Assembly: GCA_031287655.1 (NCBI GenBank)
Contig: JAITSR010000148.1
Coordinates: 1-6,739, forward strand
Reading direction: 5' to 3'
Length of the DNA: 6,739 bases
DNA from: Clostridiales bacterium
GTDB lineage: Bacteria; Bacillota; Clostridia; WRLR01
Both the position numbers and the translations under genes were made by a program. The notes under the pieces are model-generated. The model saw only the letters and a list, made by a program, of their open reading frames with translations. It ran no database searches and was not told the DNA's origin. This document shows positions 1-6,083 of the stretch, piece by piece (position 1 is the first letter of the stretch; each line of letters opens with the position of its first letter).

Positions 1-1
1 G

Positions 2-529
2 GCGGCGGAGCTCCGCCGTCGGCTCGAGCCCCGCGTACAGGCCGTCGGCGTGTGTGTAATCGAAGCGCCCGGGCGGATCGCCGCCCTGTGCGGACGCGGT
101 GTGATCGACATGATTCAGCTGCATGGCGACGAGGATGCCGCGTATATCCGCGGTCTGCGGAAGTTGACGCGCGCGCCGGTTATCAAGGCCGTCCGCGTCG
201 GGTCCGGGATGAATTTTTTGGGAGACGCCTGCCCGGAGGCCGATTTTTTGCTGTTTGACACATTCCGCGAGGGGGAGCGCGGCGGGACGGGCGCGCGCTT
301 CGATTGGAAGCTCCTGCCCCGCTCCGGCATGTGTCCGCGCCCCTATTTTCTCGCGGGCGGCCTTGATGCGGCGGGCATCGCGGAAGCTCGGGCGCAGCCC
401 GATCTTGCGCCATTCGGCTTTGACGTCAGCGGCGGCGCGGAGACGGACGGATATAAGGATTTTGAAAAAATGCGCGCAATCATCGACGCCGCCCGCGCAG
501 AGGAAAGGAATGGTCATATTTATGACTAA
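2..529 (+). CDS. trpF: Phosphoribosylanthranilate isomerase TrpF, N-terminus cut by window edge
   Basis: TrpF converts N-(5-phosphoribosyl)anthranilate to CdRP, the third step from anthranilate to tryptophan, in the cytoplasm. The reading frame is open from base 2 to the TAA at 527-529, so about 175 residues are visible; the first few dozen residues, including the usual catalytic Cys near the N-terminus, lie outside the window. Visible family blocks are GVIDMIQLHGDED, FLLFDTF followed by GGTGARFDW (the Asp in LLFD matches the catalytic acid), YFLAGGLDAAGIAEA and FGFDVSGGAETDGYKD, the phosphate-binding and C-terminal signature. A GTG at 50 lies inside the conserved barrel, so it is not the start. 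The 3' end overlaps trpB, which implies translational coupling within a trp operon. Identification is firm. Confidence 0.95.
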   Translation, partial: AAELRRRLEPRVQAVGVCVIEAPGRIAALCGRGVIDMIQLHGDEDAAYIRGLRKLTRAPVIKAVRVGSGMNFLGDACPEADFLLFDTFREGERGGTGARFDWKLLPRSGMCPRPYFLAGGLDAAGIAEARAQPDLAPFGFDVSGGAETDGYKDFEKMRAIIDAARAEERNGHIYD

Positions 530-1768
530 AAATAACACGACCGGTATTGAGAATACGACCGGCGTAAGCAACACGACCGGCGTCGGCCGCTTTGGCGGCT
601 TTGGCGGCCGGTACGTCCCGGAAACGCTCATGCAGGCGCTGATCGATCTTGAGGCCGCGTATGAGGCTTGCCGCGCCGACGAGGCCTTTCAGCGGGAACT
701 TGCGCAGCTCCTGCGGACATACGCGGGTCGCCCCTCTTTGCTCTATTTTGCGGAGAACCTGACGCAAAAGCTCGGCGGCGCGCGCATTTATTTGAAGCGC
801 GAGGATTTGAACCACACGGGCTCGCACAAGATCAACAACGTGCTCGGGCAGGCGCTGCTCGCCAAAAAAATGGGGAAGACACGCGTGATCGCAGAGACCG
901 GCGCCGGTCAGCACGGCGTCGCGGCGGCGACCGCGGCGGCGCTGCTCGGGCTCGAGTGCGAAATCTTCATGGGCAAGGAGGACACCGACCGGCAGGCGCT
1001 GAACGTCTACCGAATGAGGCTGCTCGGCGCGTCCGTCCACGTCGTGACGTCCGGGACGATGACGTTAAAAGACGCGGTCAGCGAGACGATGCGCGAGTGG
1101 ACGCGCCGCGTCGACGACACGCACTATATTTTGGGCTCGGTGATGGGGCCGCATCCGTTCCCTATGATCGTGCGCGACTTTCAGAGCATTATCAGCCGCG
1201 AGGCGCGCGAGCAGTACCAACAGGCGGAGGGGGCGGGCAAGCTGCCGGCGGCCGTGATCGCGTGTGTCGGCGGCGGCTCAAACGCGATCGGCGCGTTTTA
1301 CCACTTCATCCCGGACGCGGGCGTCCGCCTGATCGGCTGCGAGGCCGCGGGCAGGGGGCTGGACAGCGGTCGGCACGCCGCGACGCTCTCGCGCGGGCGC
1401 GTCGGCGTTTTCACGGCATGAAGTCCTATTTCTGCCAAGACGGCGCGGGGCAGATTTCGCCGGTCTATTCGATCTCCGCGGGGCTCGACTATCCGGGCAT
1501 AGGGCCGGAGCACGCGGCGCTTTTCACGACGGGCCGCGCCGAGTATGTTGGCATAACGGACGATGAAGCCGTCGAGGCGTTCTACAGCCTCTCGCGCACC
1601 GAGGGCGTGATCCCCGCGATCGAGTCCGCGCACGCGGTCGCGTTTGCGGAAAAATTCGCGCCGGGGCTGCCAAAGGACGAGGGCATCATCATATGCCTGT
1701 CCGGGCGCGGCGATAAAGATGTCGCGGCGATTGCGCGATATAAAGGAGAAAACCTCTATGACGGATAA
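510..1768 (+). pseudogene. trpB: Tryptophan synthase beta subunit TrpB, split by a one-base frameshift
   Basis: TrpB is the PLP enzyme that joins indole (channelled from TrpA) to serine. Family motifs are present in two frames. The first frame (to TGA 1419-1421) has FGGRYVPETLM, the PLP lysine in HTGSHKINN (Lys codon 828-830), ETGAGQHG, GSVMGPHPFP and the phosphate loop GGGSNAIGAF, ending GRVGVF. The second frame resumes exactly there with HGMKSYF, SISAGLDYPGIGPEH and CLSGRGDKD, ending at TAA 1766-1768. One extra T or C in the TTTTC at 1408-1412 would restore a normal protein of about 415-419 residues. As written, the product stops at about 300 residues and lacks the Ser that contacts the PLP ring nitrogen. 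GAGG at 500-503 favours ATG 510; ATG 522 is an in-frame alternative. The cause could be a sequencing error, a recent mutation, or (less likely) recoding. Confidence 0.9.
534..587 (+). repeat. Three tandem 18-bp units in the 5' end of trpB
   Basis: Three consecutive 18-bp units (534-551, 552-569, 570-587) encode NTTGIE, NTTGVS and NTTGVG. They sit directly before the conserved FGGFGGRYVPETL start of the TrpB fold and lengthen the N-terminus by roughly 16-20 residues compared with usual TrpB proteins. The units differ by several bases, so this is not a brand-new duplication. Confidence 0.85.
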
Positions 1769-2558
1769 TCAAAACGGCGCGGCGCGGATAACCGAAGTCT
1801 TCCGCGCGTGCGGCAAGGCCTTCATCGCGTATCTGATGGCCGGGGACCCGGACCTCGCGCAGACGCGCGCTTCGATCCTCGCGCTCGCGCGGGGCGGCGC
1901 GGACATCATCGAGCTTGGGCTCCCCTTTTCCGATCCGATCGCGGAGGGTGAGACGATCCAAGCCGCGAATCTGCGCGCGTTTGCCTCAAAAACCGAGCTC
2001 TCCGGAATCTTTGAGCTCGCGCGCTCGCTAAAAGGCGAGCTTTCTGCCCCGCTGCTTTTTATGACTTATCTGAATCCGGTGTTCAACTTCGGCTACGACG
2101 CCTTTTTTGCACGCTGCGCCGCCTGCGGCGTCTCGGGTATCATCATTCCGGACCTCCCCTTCGAGGAACAGGCCGAGGTCGCCGTCTACACGAAAAAGCA
2201 CGGCGTCGCGCTGATTACGCTCGTCGCCCCGACCTCCGGCCCGCGCATCGCGAAAATCGCGCGCGGCGCGGAGGGGTATCTCTACCTCGTCTCGTCGATG
2301 GGCGTCACGGGCGTGCGCGGAGAGATCACGACGGACCTGCCCGCCCTTGTCGCCGAGATCAGGCGGCACACGAACGTCCCGGTCGCGATCGGCTTTGGCG
2401 TCCACTCGCCCGAGCAGGCGGGGGCGCTCTCGTCTCTCGCGGACGGCGTGATCGTCGGCAGCGCGATCGTCGAGCTGATCGCGCGCCACGCGGCCGACGC
2501 GCCCAAAATCCTCGAAGCCTACGCCCGCTCGATGAAATCCGCGATGGAATCAAAGTAA
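1758..2558 (+). CDS. trpA: Tryptophan synthase alpha subunit TrpA
   Basis: TrpA cleaves indole-3-glycerol phosphate to indole and glyceraldehyde-3-phosphate and passes indole to TrpB in the alpha2-beta2 complex. The 266-residue product matches the usual family length. Motifs in order are FIAYLMAGDPD (22-32), GADIIELGLPFSDP (47-60, containing the catalytic Glu52), FMTYLNPVF, GIIIPDLPFEE, YLYLVSSMGVTG, VAIGFGVHSPEQ and DGVIVGSAIV, the last three forming the phosphate-binding end of the TIM barrel. The residue matching the second catalytic acid (Asp60 in enteric enzymes) is Glu63 here. The start is set by GGAG at 1745-1748, 9 nt upstream. The ATG overlaps the end of trpB by 11 nt, so translation is probably coupled to ribosomes finishing trpB. 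Last gene of the operon. Confidence 0.96.
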   Translation: MTDNQNGAARITEVFRACGKAFIAYLMAGDPDLAQTRASILALARGGADIIELGLPFSDPIAEGETIQAANLRAFASKTELSGIFELARSLKGELSAPLLFMTYLNPVFNFGYDAFFARCAACGVSGIIIPDLPFEEQAEVAVYTKKHGVALITLVAPTSGPRIAKIARGAEGYLYLVSSMGVTGVRGEITTDLPALVAEIRRHTNVPVAIGFGVHSPEQAGALSSLADGVIVGSAIVELIARHAADAPKILEAYARSMKSAMESK

Positions 2559-2576
2559 TTTATCAGCGGTTAACGT

Positions 2577-2609
2577 CTGACCTGTTACATTGTAGCAGGT
2601 CAGTTTTTT
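2577..2609 (+). terminator. Intrinsic terminator of the trp operon
   Basis: A 12-bp stem (CTGACCTGTTAC pairing with GTAGCAGGTCAG, one G-T wobble) closes a 3-nt ATT loop and is followed by six T residues. It begins 18 nt after the trpA stop codon and separates the operon from greA. Confidence 0.95.
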
Positions 2610-2637
2610 CGTGCCGCGATTTTACGTTTTTTTGTGT

Positions 2638-2666
2638 TTGACCCATCCGGGCCGTTGTTGTATAAT
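2638..2666 (+). promoter_or_regulatory. Sigma-A promoter of greA
   Basis: TTGACC (2638-2643) and a perfect TATAAT (2661-2666) are separated by 17 nt. Transcription should start near 2673, giving a leader of about 60 nt. The promoter lies just downstream of the trp terminator, so greA is transcribed independently. Confidence 0.93.
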
Positions 2667-2687
2667 ACTCTTTAAATTTCTATGTGT

Positions 2688-2706
2688 GGGCGGTCGTTAG
2701 CCGCCC
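2688..2706 (+). other. Hairpin in the greA leader
   Basis: GGGCGG (2688-2693) pairs with CCGCCC (2701-2706) across a 7-nt loop. There is no T tract after it, so it is not a complete intrinsic terminator. It sits between the predicted transcription start and the ribosome-binding site. It may stabilise the leader or cause pausing; no function can be assigned from sequence. Confidence 0.45.
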
Positions 2707-2733
2707 GGATTATGAGGAAGGAATGATCGCAGA

Positions 2734-3243
2734 ATGGCAAACGATTTAAACACAGGTCATGGCGGCGGTACGGAAAAAGAGGTGCTCTTAACTTACGAGG
2801 GCTTAAAAAAGATCGAAAGCGAGCTTGAATACCTGCGGGGGCCAAAGAAGCGGGAAGTCGCGGAGCGTCTGAAACAAGCCAAGGCGCATGGCGACCTCTC
2901 CGAAAATTCGGAGTATGACGAGGCGAGGCTCGAGAGCGTGCAGGTCGAGGCGCGGATCATCGAGTTTGAAACGAAGCTGAAGAACGCGCATATCATCGAT
3001 GAGGACGAGGTGTCGACAGAGGTGGTCAGCATCGGCAGCAAGGTGCGGCTGCTGGACGTCGAGTTCAAAGAGGAAGTCGAGTATCGCATCGTCGGCTCCA
3101 CAGAGGCGGACCCCGAGCAGAACAAAATATCGAACGAGTCCCCCGTGGGCAGCGCGCTGATCGGCAACAAGGCCGGCAAGACCGTGGACGTGCAGGCGCC
3201 AAACGGCGTATTAAAGTTCAAAATCCTCGCGATCTCCAAATAG
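2734..3243 (+). CDS. greA: Transcription elongation factor GreA
   Basis: GreA binds the secondary channel of RNA polymerase and stimulates cleavage of backtracked transcripts. The 169-residue product has the N-terminal coiled-coil hairpin (about 20-90), with the acidic tip GDLSENSEYDEAR in which Asp54 and Glu57 match the Mg2+-coordinating acids. The C-terminal FKBP-like domain carries the signature EYRIVGSTEADP, NKISNESPVGSALIG and ending KFKILAISK. About 13 residues, rich in Gly and Asn, precede the usual EVLLTYEGLKK start, so it is slightly long for the family. GAGGAAGG (2714-2721) is 12 nt from ATG 2734, a rather long spacing. An out-of-frame ATG at 2723 opens an 8-codon frame (to 2749) that overlaps the true start. 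No clear intrinsic terminator follows. Confidence 0.96.
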   Translation: MANDLNTGHGGGTEKEVLLTYEGLKKIESELEYLRGPKKREVAERLKQAKAHGDLSENSEYDEARLESVQVEARIIEFETKLKNAHIIDEDEVSTEVVSIGSKVRLLDVEFKEEVEYRIVGSTEADPEQNKISNESPVGSALIGNKAGKTVDVQAPNGVLKFKILAISK

Positions 3244-3293
3244 ATAAAGCTTCATATGACCGAACCGAAGCGCCGTCTCAAATGAAACACCGT

Positions 3294-3323
3294 TTGTATT
3301 GTTTGTTTTATTTGTGGTATAAT
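3294..3323 (+). promoter_or_regulatory. Promoter of the sigma-switch operon
   Basis: A perfect TATAAT (3318-3323) with TTGTAT (3294-3299) 18 nt upstream gives a sigma-A-type promoter with a weak -35. The same bases contain TGGTATA (3315-3321), which resembles a SigB-type -10, with only a poor SigB-type -35 (TGTAT at 3295-3299). The leader to rsbV is about 65 nt. Confidence 0.75.
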
Positions 3324-3393
3324 AGCCATAATGAACGAAAGGCGTTGTCAAGCCAAATAGGCTGTCCAAAAAGCCGCCAAAGGGGAGGTTTCG

Positions 3394-3744
3394 ATGTTGT
3401 CATCCGGGTTGACCATCAAAGAACAGGAGCGTGAGAGCAGCGTCCTGATTGAAATCGGCGGAGAGGTGGACATTTTCACCTGTCAAGAGCTGAAGGATAC
3501 GCTATACCAGTTGGTGGAGCGTCATGGCAAGGATTTGATCCTTGATTGTACGACGCTCAACTACATCGACAGTACCGGATTGGGCGTGTTTGTCGCCGTG
3601 CTGAAAAAAGTCAGGCAGATCGATCGCCAGATTACGATTGAAAACTTAAAGGAGAGCATTTTAAAGCTCTTTTTGATTACGAATTTAGACTCGCTGTTTA
3701 ACATCAGACCCGGCGACGGCTGCGGCGGTGATAACGCGCAATAA
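3394..3744 (+). CDS. rsbV: RsbV-like anti-sigma factor antagonist (STAS domain)
   Basis: RsbV/SpoIIAA proteins free a sigma factor by binding its anti-sigma factor, and are switched off when the anti-sigma kinase phosphorylates a conserved Ser. The 116-residue product is a single STAS domain: GGEVDIFTCQELKDTL (22-37), then the phosphorylation loop NYIDSTGLGVF with Ser60 as the expected acceptor, then helix VLKKVRQIDRQITIENL and LFLITNLDSLFNI. The DSTGLGVF loop is closer to Bacillus RsbV than to SpoIIAA. The C-terminus ends in a short Gly-rich tail. AGGGGAGG (3381-3388) lies 5 nt before ATG. It is the first gene of the switch and is followed after 13 nt by an RsbW-like gene, the canonical order. 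Confidence 0.93.
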   Translation: MLSSGLTIKEQERESSVLIEIGGEVDIFTCQELKDTLYQLVERHGKDLILDCTTLNYIDSTGLGVFVAVLKKVRQIDRQITIENLKESILKLFLITNLDSLFNIRPGDGCGGDNAQ

Positions 3745-3757
3745 GGGGGTGGAGCGT

Positions 3758-4249
3758 ATGGCTTCGGAACTTGACGCGGCGATAATTGAGCTCGTGATCC
3801 CTATGCGCGCCGAATATGTGAGTATCGCGCGGCTGACGGTATCGGGCGTGGCAAACCGGATCGGGTTTGACTTTGACACGATCGAGGACATCAAGGTTTC
3901 GCTTTCGGAGGTGTGCAACCGGCTGATCGGCGGCTCTGCGCGGCTCCGGCTGGAGGGGCGGGCGACTTGCCGGATCGTGTTTGTTCTTTCGCAGGACAAT
4001 CTGCGGATCGACTTTTTTGTGGACGGCGCGGAGGGTGTGGAGGGCGCGGACGGCGCGGAGCTCTTTTCGCCCGGCGGCGCGTCGGCGGCTGACGACCGCT
4101 TTTTTGCCCTCGGCGACCGATTGGCTGAGGCGGACGACCGGCTGGCCGCGGCGGATCGGTTGGGTCCCGCGCTGATCAGCCTTCTGATGGACGAATTTGA
4201 GATCAGTCCGAACGGGCGCTGCGTCGTGTCGATGAAGAAATACCTGTAA
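3758..4249 (+). CDS. RsbW-like anti-sigma factor with decayed ATP-binding site
   Basis: The N-terminal half (residues 10-55: IELVIPMRAEYVSIARLTVS, then GVANRIGFDFDTIEDIKVSLSE) is clearly RsbW/SpoIIAB-like, and the C-terminus LLMDEFEISPNGRCVVSMKKYL also matches. The GHKL catalytic motifs do not. The N-box reads SEVCNRLIGG: Glu51 is kept, but the Mg2+-binding Asn position is Arg55. The DxGxG box is not intact around DGAEG (89-93), and the glycine-rich lid is replaced by an Ala/Asp/Gly insertion with DRFFALGDRL, ADDRLAAADRL repeats (113-135). I infer it can no longer phosphorylate RsbV but may still bind the sigma factor. It is 163 residues long. ATG 3758 has AAGGGGG 8 nt upstream; GTG 3728 lies inside rsbV without a ribosome-binding site. 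Confidence 0.85.
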   Translation: MASELDAAIIELVIPMRAEYVSIARLTVSGVANRIGFDFDTIEDIKVSLSEVCNRLIGGSARLRLEGRATCRIVFVLSQDNLRIDFFVDGAEGVEGADGAELFSPGGASAADDRFFALGDRLAEADDRLAAADRLGPALISLLMDEFEISPNGRCVVSMKKYL

Positions 4250-4305
4250 ACCGCAAAAAGCGCAATGAGCGCGCCGGGGAGCTTATGTGCGTCGCTTTGC
4301 GGTTT
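4248..4305 (+). promoter_or_regulatory. Hairpin between the RsbW-like gene and the sigma gene
   Basis: AAACCGCAAAAAGCG (4248-4262) pairs with CGCTTTGCGGTTT (4293-4305) in a 13-bp stem with an AA bulge and a ~30-nt loop. The stem starts at the upstream stop codon and ends 5 nt before the sigma gene's GGAGG. No U tract follows, so it is a poor terminator. It could set the relative translation of anti-sigma and sigma or mark a processing site; this is inference. Confidence 0.5.
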
Positions 4306-4319
4306 GGTTGGAGGCATGT

Positions 4320-5429
4320 ATGGTAAATGCTGACAGTGATATGGAGCGGCGTGAGCGCGTCGCGGCAGGTTGGTTTGGCGCGGCGGAGAACTCCGAAGGC
4401 GCCGCGGCGGCGACTGCGCAGGGCCTGATTGATTTTACGGATGCGGCGGATTCCGATGAAGCCGCGGCGGAATACGAAAGCGCCGCCGACTCAGACGAGG
4501 CGGACGCGGATGATACCGAAGGCGCCGTCAATCCGGACCGGGCGGTTGGTTCGGATGAAGTCGTCTTAGCCGACGGGGATGCCGCGGACCCCAAAAGTTC
4601 CGAAGGTTCGGAAGGTTCGGAAGGTTCGGAAAGCTCCGAAGGTTCTGGAGGTTCAGAAAATTCGGAAAATTCGGAAGATTCGGAGCGTCATGAGACCCCG
4701 GAGCTCACCGAGGTCGAAAAGCTGTTTTATGTATACCGCGATTCACGCGAAGTCGCCGTGCGCAACGAAATCGTCGGGCGCTACATGTACTTGATCGACA
4801 TCATCACGAGGAAATTCGTCAACAGGGGCGTCGAGTACGAGGATTTATACCAGATCGCGAGCATTGCGCTCATCAAGGCTGTGGAGCGGTTCGACTTGGA
4901 AAAAGGTGTGAAGTTTGTCAGCTTTGCGACGCCTACGATCGTCGGGGAGATCAAGCGCTACTTCCGTGACAAAGGCTCGACGATCCGTATCCCAAGGCGG
5001 ATTTATGAAATCTACCAGAAGGTGAATCAGGCCAAGGAATATCTCTCGCAGGCGCTCGGACGGACGCCGATGGTGTCGGACATCGCGGAGTATTTGAAGA
5101 TCAGCGAGGAAAACGTGCTTGAAATCATCGAGTCGTGGAACGTGTACAACATTCAGTCGTTTGAGCAGAATGCGTTTTCAGAGGACAATCTGGAGCTGCA
5201 TGAGACGATCGGCGAGGATGATTTTGAGTTTGAGAAGATCGAGAACCGGGATTTCATCGAAAAGAGCATGGCCAAATTTTCAGACTCCGAACGCGAGTTC
5301 ATCAGCTTGCGGTATATGAACGACATGACGCAAAAGCAAATTGCCGCCGTCATGAATGTGTCGCAGATGTACATCTCGCGTTTGGAAAAGAAAATTATTA
5401 AAAAATTTAGGCTGATTCTCGAAAAGTGA
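4320..5429 (+). CDS. SigB/SigF-family RNA polymerase sigma factor with long acidic N-terminal extension
   Basis: Residues 128-369 form an ordinary alternative sigma factor. Region 2 (about 135-227) contains YEDLYQIASIALIKAVERFD, then FATPTIVGEIKRYFRDKG and IRIPRR, typical of the SigB/SigF/SigG group. Region 3 (about 228-290) contains LGRTPMVSDIAEYLKISEENV. Region 4 (320-369) has the helix-turn-helix TQKQIAAVMNVSQMYISRLEK. Residues 1-127 are unlike usual family members, which total roughly 250-260 residues: an acidic, Ala/Asp/Glu-rich stretch followed by a Ser-Glu-Gly repeat (93-122), predicted to be disordered. ATG 4320 is chosen because GGAGG (4310-4314) is 5 nt upstream; GTG 4287 lacks one. 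It follows RsbV- and RsbW-like genes, so its activity is probably controlled by partner switching. The exact paralogue (SigB, SigF or neither) is not settled. Confidence 0.93.
   Translation: MVNADSDMERRERVAAGWFGAAENSEGAAAATAQGLIDFTDAADSDEAAAEYESAADSDEADADDTEGAVNPDRAVGSDEVVLADGDAADPKSSEGSEGSEGSESSEGSGGSENSENSEDSERHETPELTEVEKLFYVYRDSREVAVRNEIVGRYMYLIDIITRKFVNRGVEYEDLYQIASIALIKAVERFDLEKGVKFVSFATPTIVGEIKRYFRDKGSTIRIPRRIYEIYQKVNQAKEYLSQALGRTPMVSDIAEYLKISEENVLEIIESWNVYNIQSFEQNAFSEDNLELHETIGEDDFEFEKIENRDFIEKSMAKFSDSEREFISLRYMNDMTQKQIAAVMNVSQMYISRLEKKIIKKFRLILEK
4596..4685 (+). repeat. 9-bp tandem repeat encoding Ser-Glu-Gly/Asn units
   Basis: About ten imperfect 9-bp units of the form GGTTCGGAA or AATTCGGAA run in phase with the sigma reading frame. 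They encode S-E-G, S-E-N and S-E-D triplets (residues 93-122). Several units are identical at DNA level, so the tract is likely to vary in length between strains. Confidence 0.9.
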
Positions 5430-5460
5430 CGCCATCTGGGAACGGTTTTCGCGATCGCCG

Positions 5461-5488
5461 TGTTTCAAACGGTCTTGTCTGTGGTAAA
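5461..5488 (+). promoter_or_regulatory. Candidate SigB-type promoter before the downstream kinase gene
   Basis: In the 130-nt gap after the sigma gene, TGTTT (5461-5465) lies 16 nt before TGGTAAA (5482-5488). Read as GTTTCA-N14-TGGTAA this resembles the SigB consensus GTTT(A/T)(A/T)-N12-15-GGG(A/T)A(A/T). No good sigma-A promoter is visible in the gap. If real, the operon's own sigma factor could drive the downstream gene. Confidence 0.45.
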
Positions 5489-5559
5489 AACATTCTAGAG
5501 TCATTTGTTTTAGATAATAACCGGCTGATGCGGAGTGGCTGGGAGACGGAGCGGCTTCA

Positions 5560-6030
5560 TTGGAGAGTCAGAATTTTTATGTCTGTCGGATACAGGCGGA
5601 TATCAAAAACCTAAGAGGGACGGTAGACGGCGTCCTTGAATATTTTGAAAAAGTGTATGGGGCGATGGACGAGTCCTCCCATCTTGAGTTGCGGGTTATT
5701 CTGAACGAGCTGCTGATCAACGCGATCAAACATGGCGGCAAGGGGGACGAGACGCGCTATGTCAAGGTCGTCGCGGGAATGACAAACGACGAATACGCGC
5801 TGCTTGTCGTCGAGGACGACGGCGAGGGCTATGATTCTACGCTGCTCACGCAGTGCCGGGCAATCGGCCGTTCGGCCAACGGTATCCTCAGCGAGGCCGA
5901 GATCGAGGAGACCGGCCGCGGTATTTTCATTGTCAAAAACCTTTGCGAAGACTTTATGGTCAACGAGAAAGGCAACAAGGTCGTTATCAATAAAAGGCTC
6001 CATCACACCGACCCTCCGCAAAAAAACTAA
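5560..6030 (+). CDS. RsbW/SpoIIAB-type serine kinase (HATPase_c_2) with intact ATP site
   Basis: The 156-residue product is a single GHKL ATPase domain of the anti-sigma kinase type. The N-box is LNELLINAIKHGG with Glu50, Asn54 and His58. The G1 box is VVEDDGEGYD (Asp86-x-Gly88-x-Gly90). The G2 lid is ETGRGIFIVKNL (Gly119, Gly121). All ATP-contact motifs missing from the RsbW-like protein upstream are present here, so this is the likely kinase for the RsbV-like protein, or a second regulator of the sigma factor. TTG 5560 is the start: GGAG (5548-5551) is 8 nt upstream, the nearest upstream in-frame stop is at 5518, and no in-frame ATG occurs before the domain. It is followed after 11 nt by the tRNA promoter, without its own terminator. 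Its exact target cannot be read from sequence. Confidence 0.87.
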   Translation: MESQNFYVCRIQADIKNLRGTVDGVLEYFEKVYGAMDESSHLELRVILNELLINAIKHGGKGDETRYVKVVAGMTNDEYALLVVEDDGEGYDSTLLTQCRAIGRSANGILSEAEIEETGRGIFIVKNLCEDFMVNEKGNKVVINKRLHHTDPPQKN

Positions 6031-6041
6031 AAAGAGTGTGG

Positions 6042-6070
6042 TTGACAAACACTGACGCGTGCCGTAAAAT
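6042..6070 (+). promoter_or_regulatory. Sigma-A promoter of tRNA-His
   Basis: A perfect TTGACA (6042-6047) and TAAAAT (6065-6070) are separated by 17 nt. The predicted start, near 6077, is only a few bases before the tRNA. Confidence 0.93.
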
Positions 6071-6083
6071 GGAGCGGTATGAT

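Noticed and set aside
3331..3360. Nine-codon frame upstream of rsbV
   Set aside because: No ribosome-binding site and no recognisable peptide; probably chance.
3728..3757. Upstream GTG start for the RsbW-like gene
   Set aside because: It lies inside rsbV with no ribosome-binding site, whereas ATG 3758 has one.
4287..4319. Upstream GTG start for the sigma gene
   Set aside because: It falls inside the intergenic hairpin; GGAGG at 4310-4314 clearly serves ATG 4320.
4579..4794. Lys/Arg-rich open frame with KVRKVRK repeats
   Set aside because: It is the shifted-frame reading of the 9-bp repeat inside the sigma gene.
3394..5429. The sporulation spoIIAA-spoIIAB-sigF operon
   Set aside because: Gene order fits, but the STAS loop is RsbV-like, the SpoIIAB position holds a protein without an ATP site, and the sigma factor has a long extension. 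A sporulation role is not excluded but not supported.
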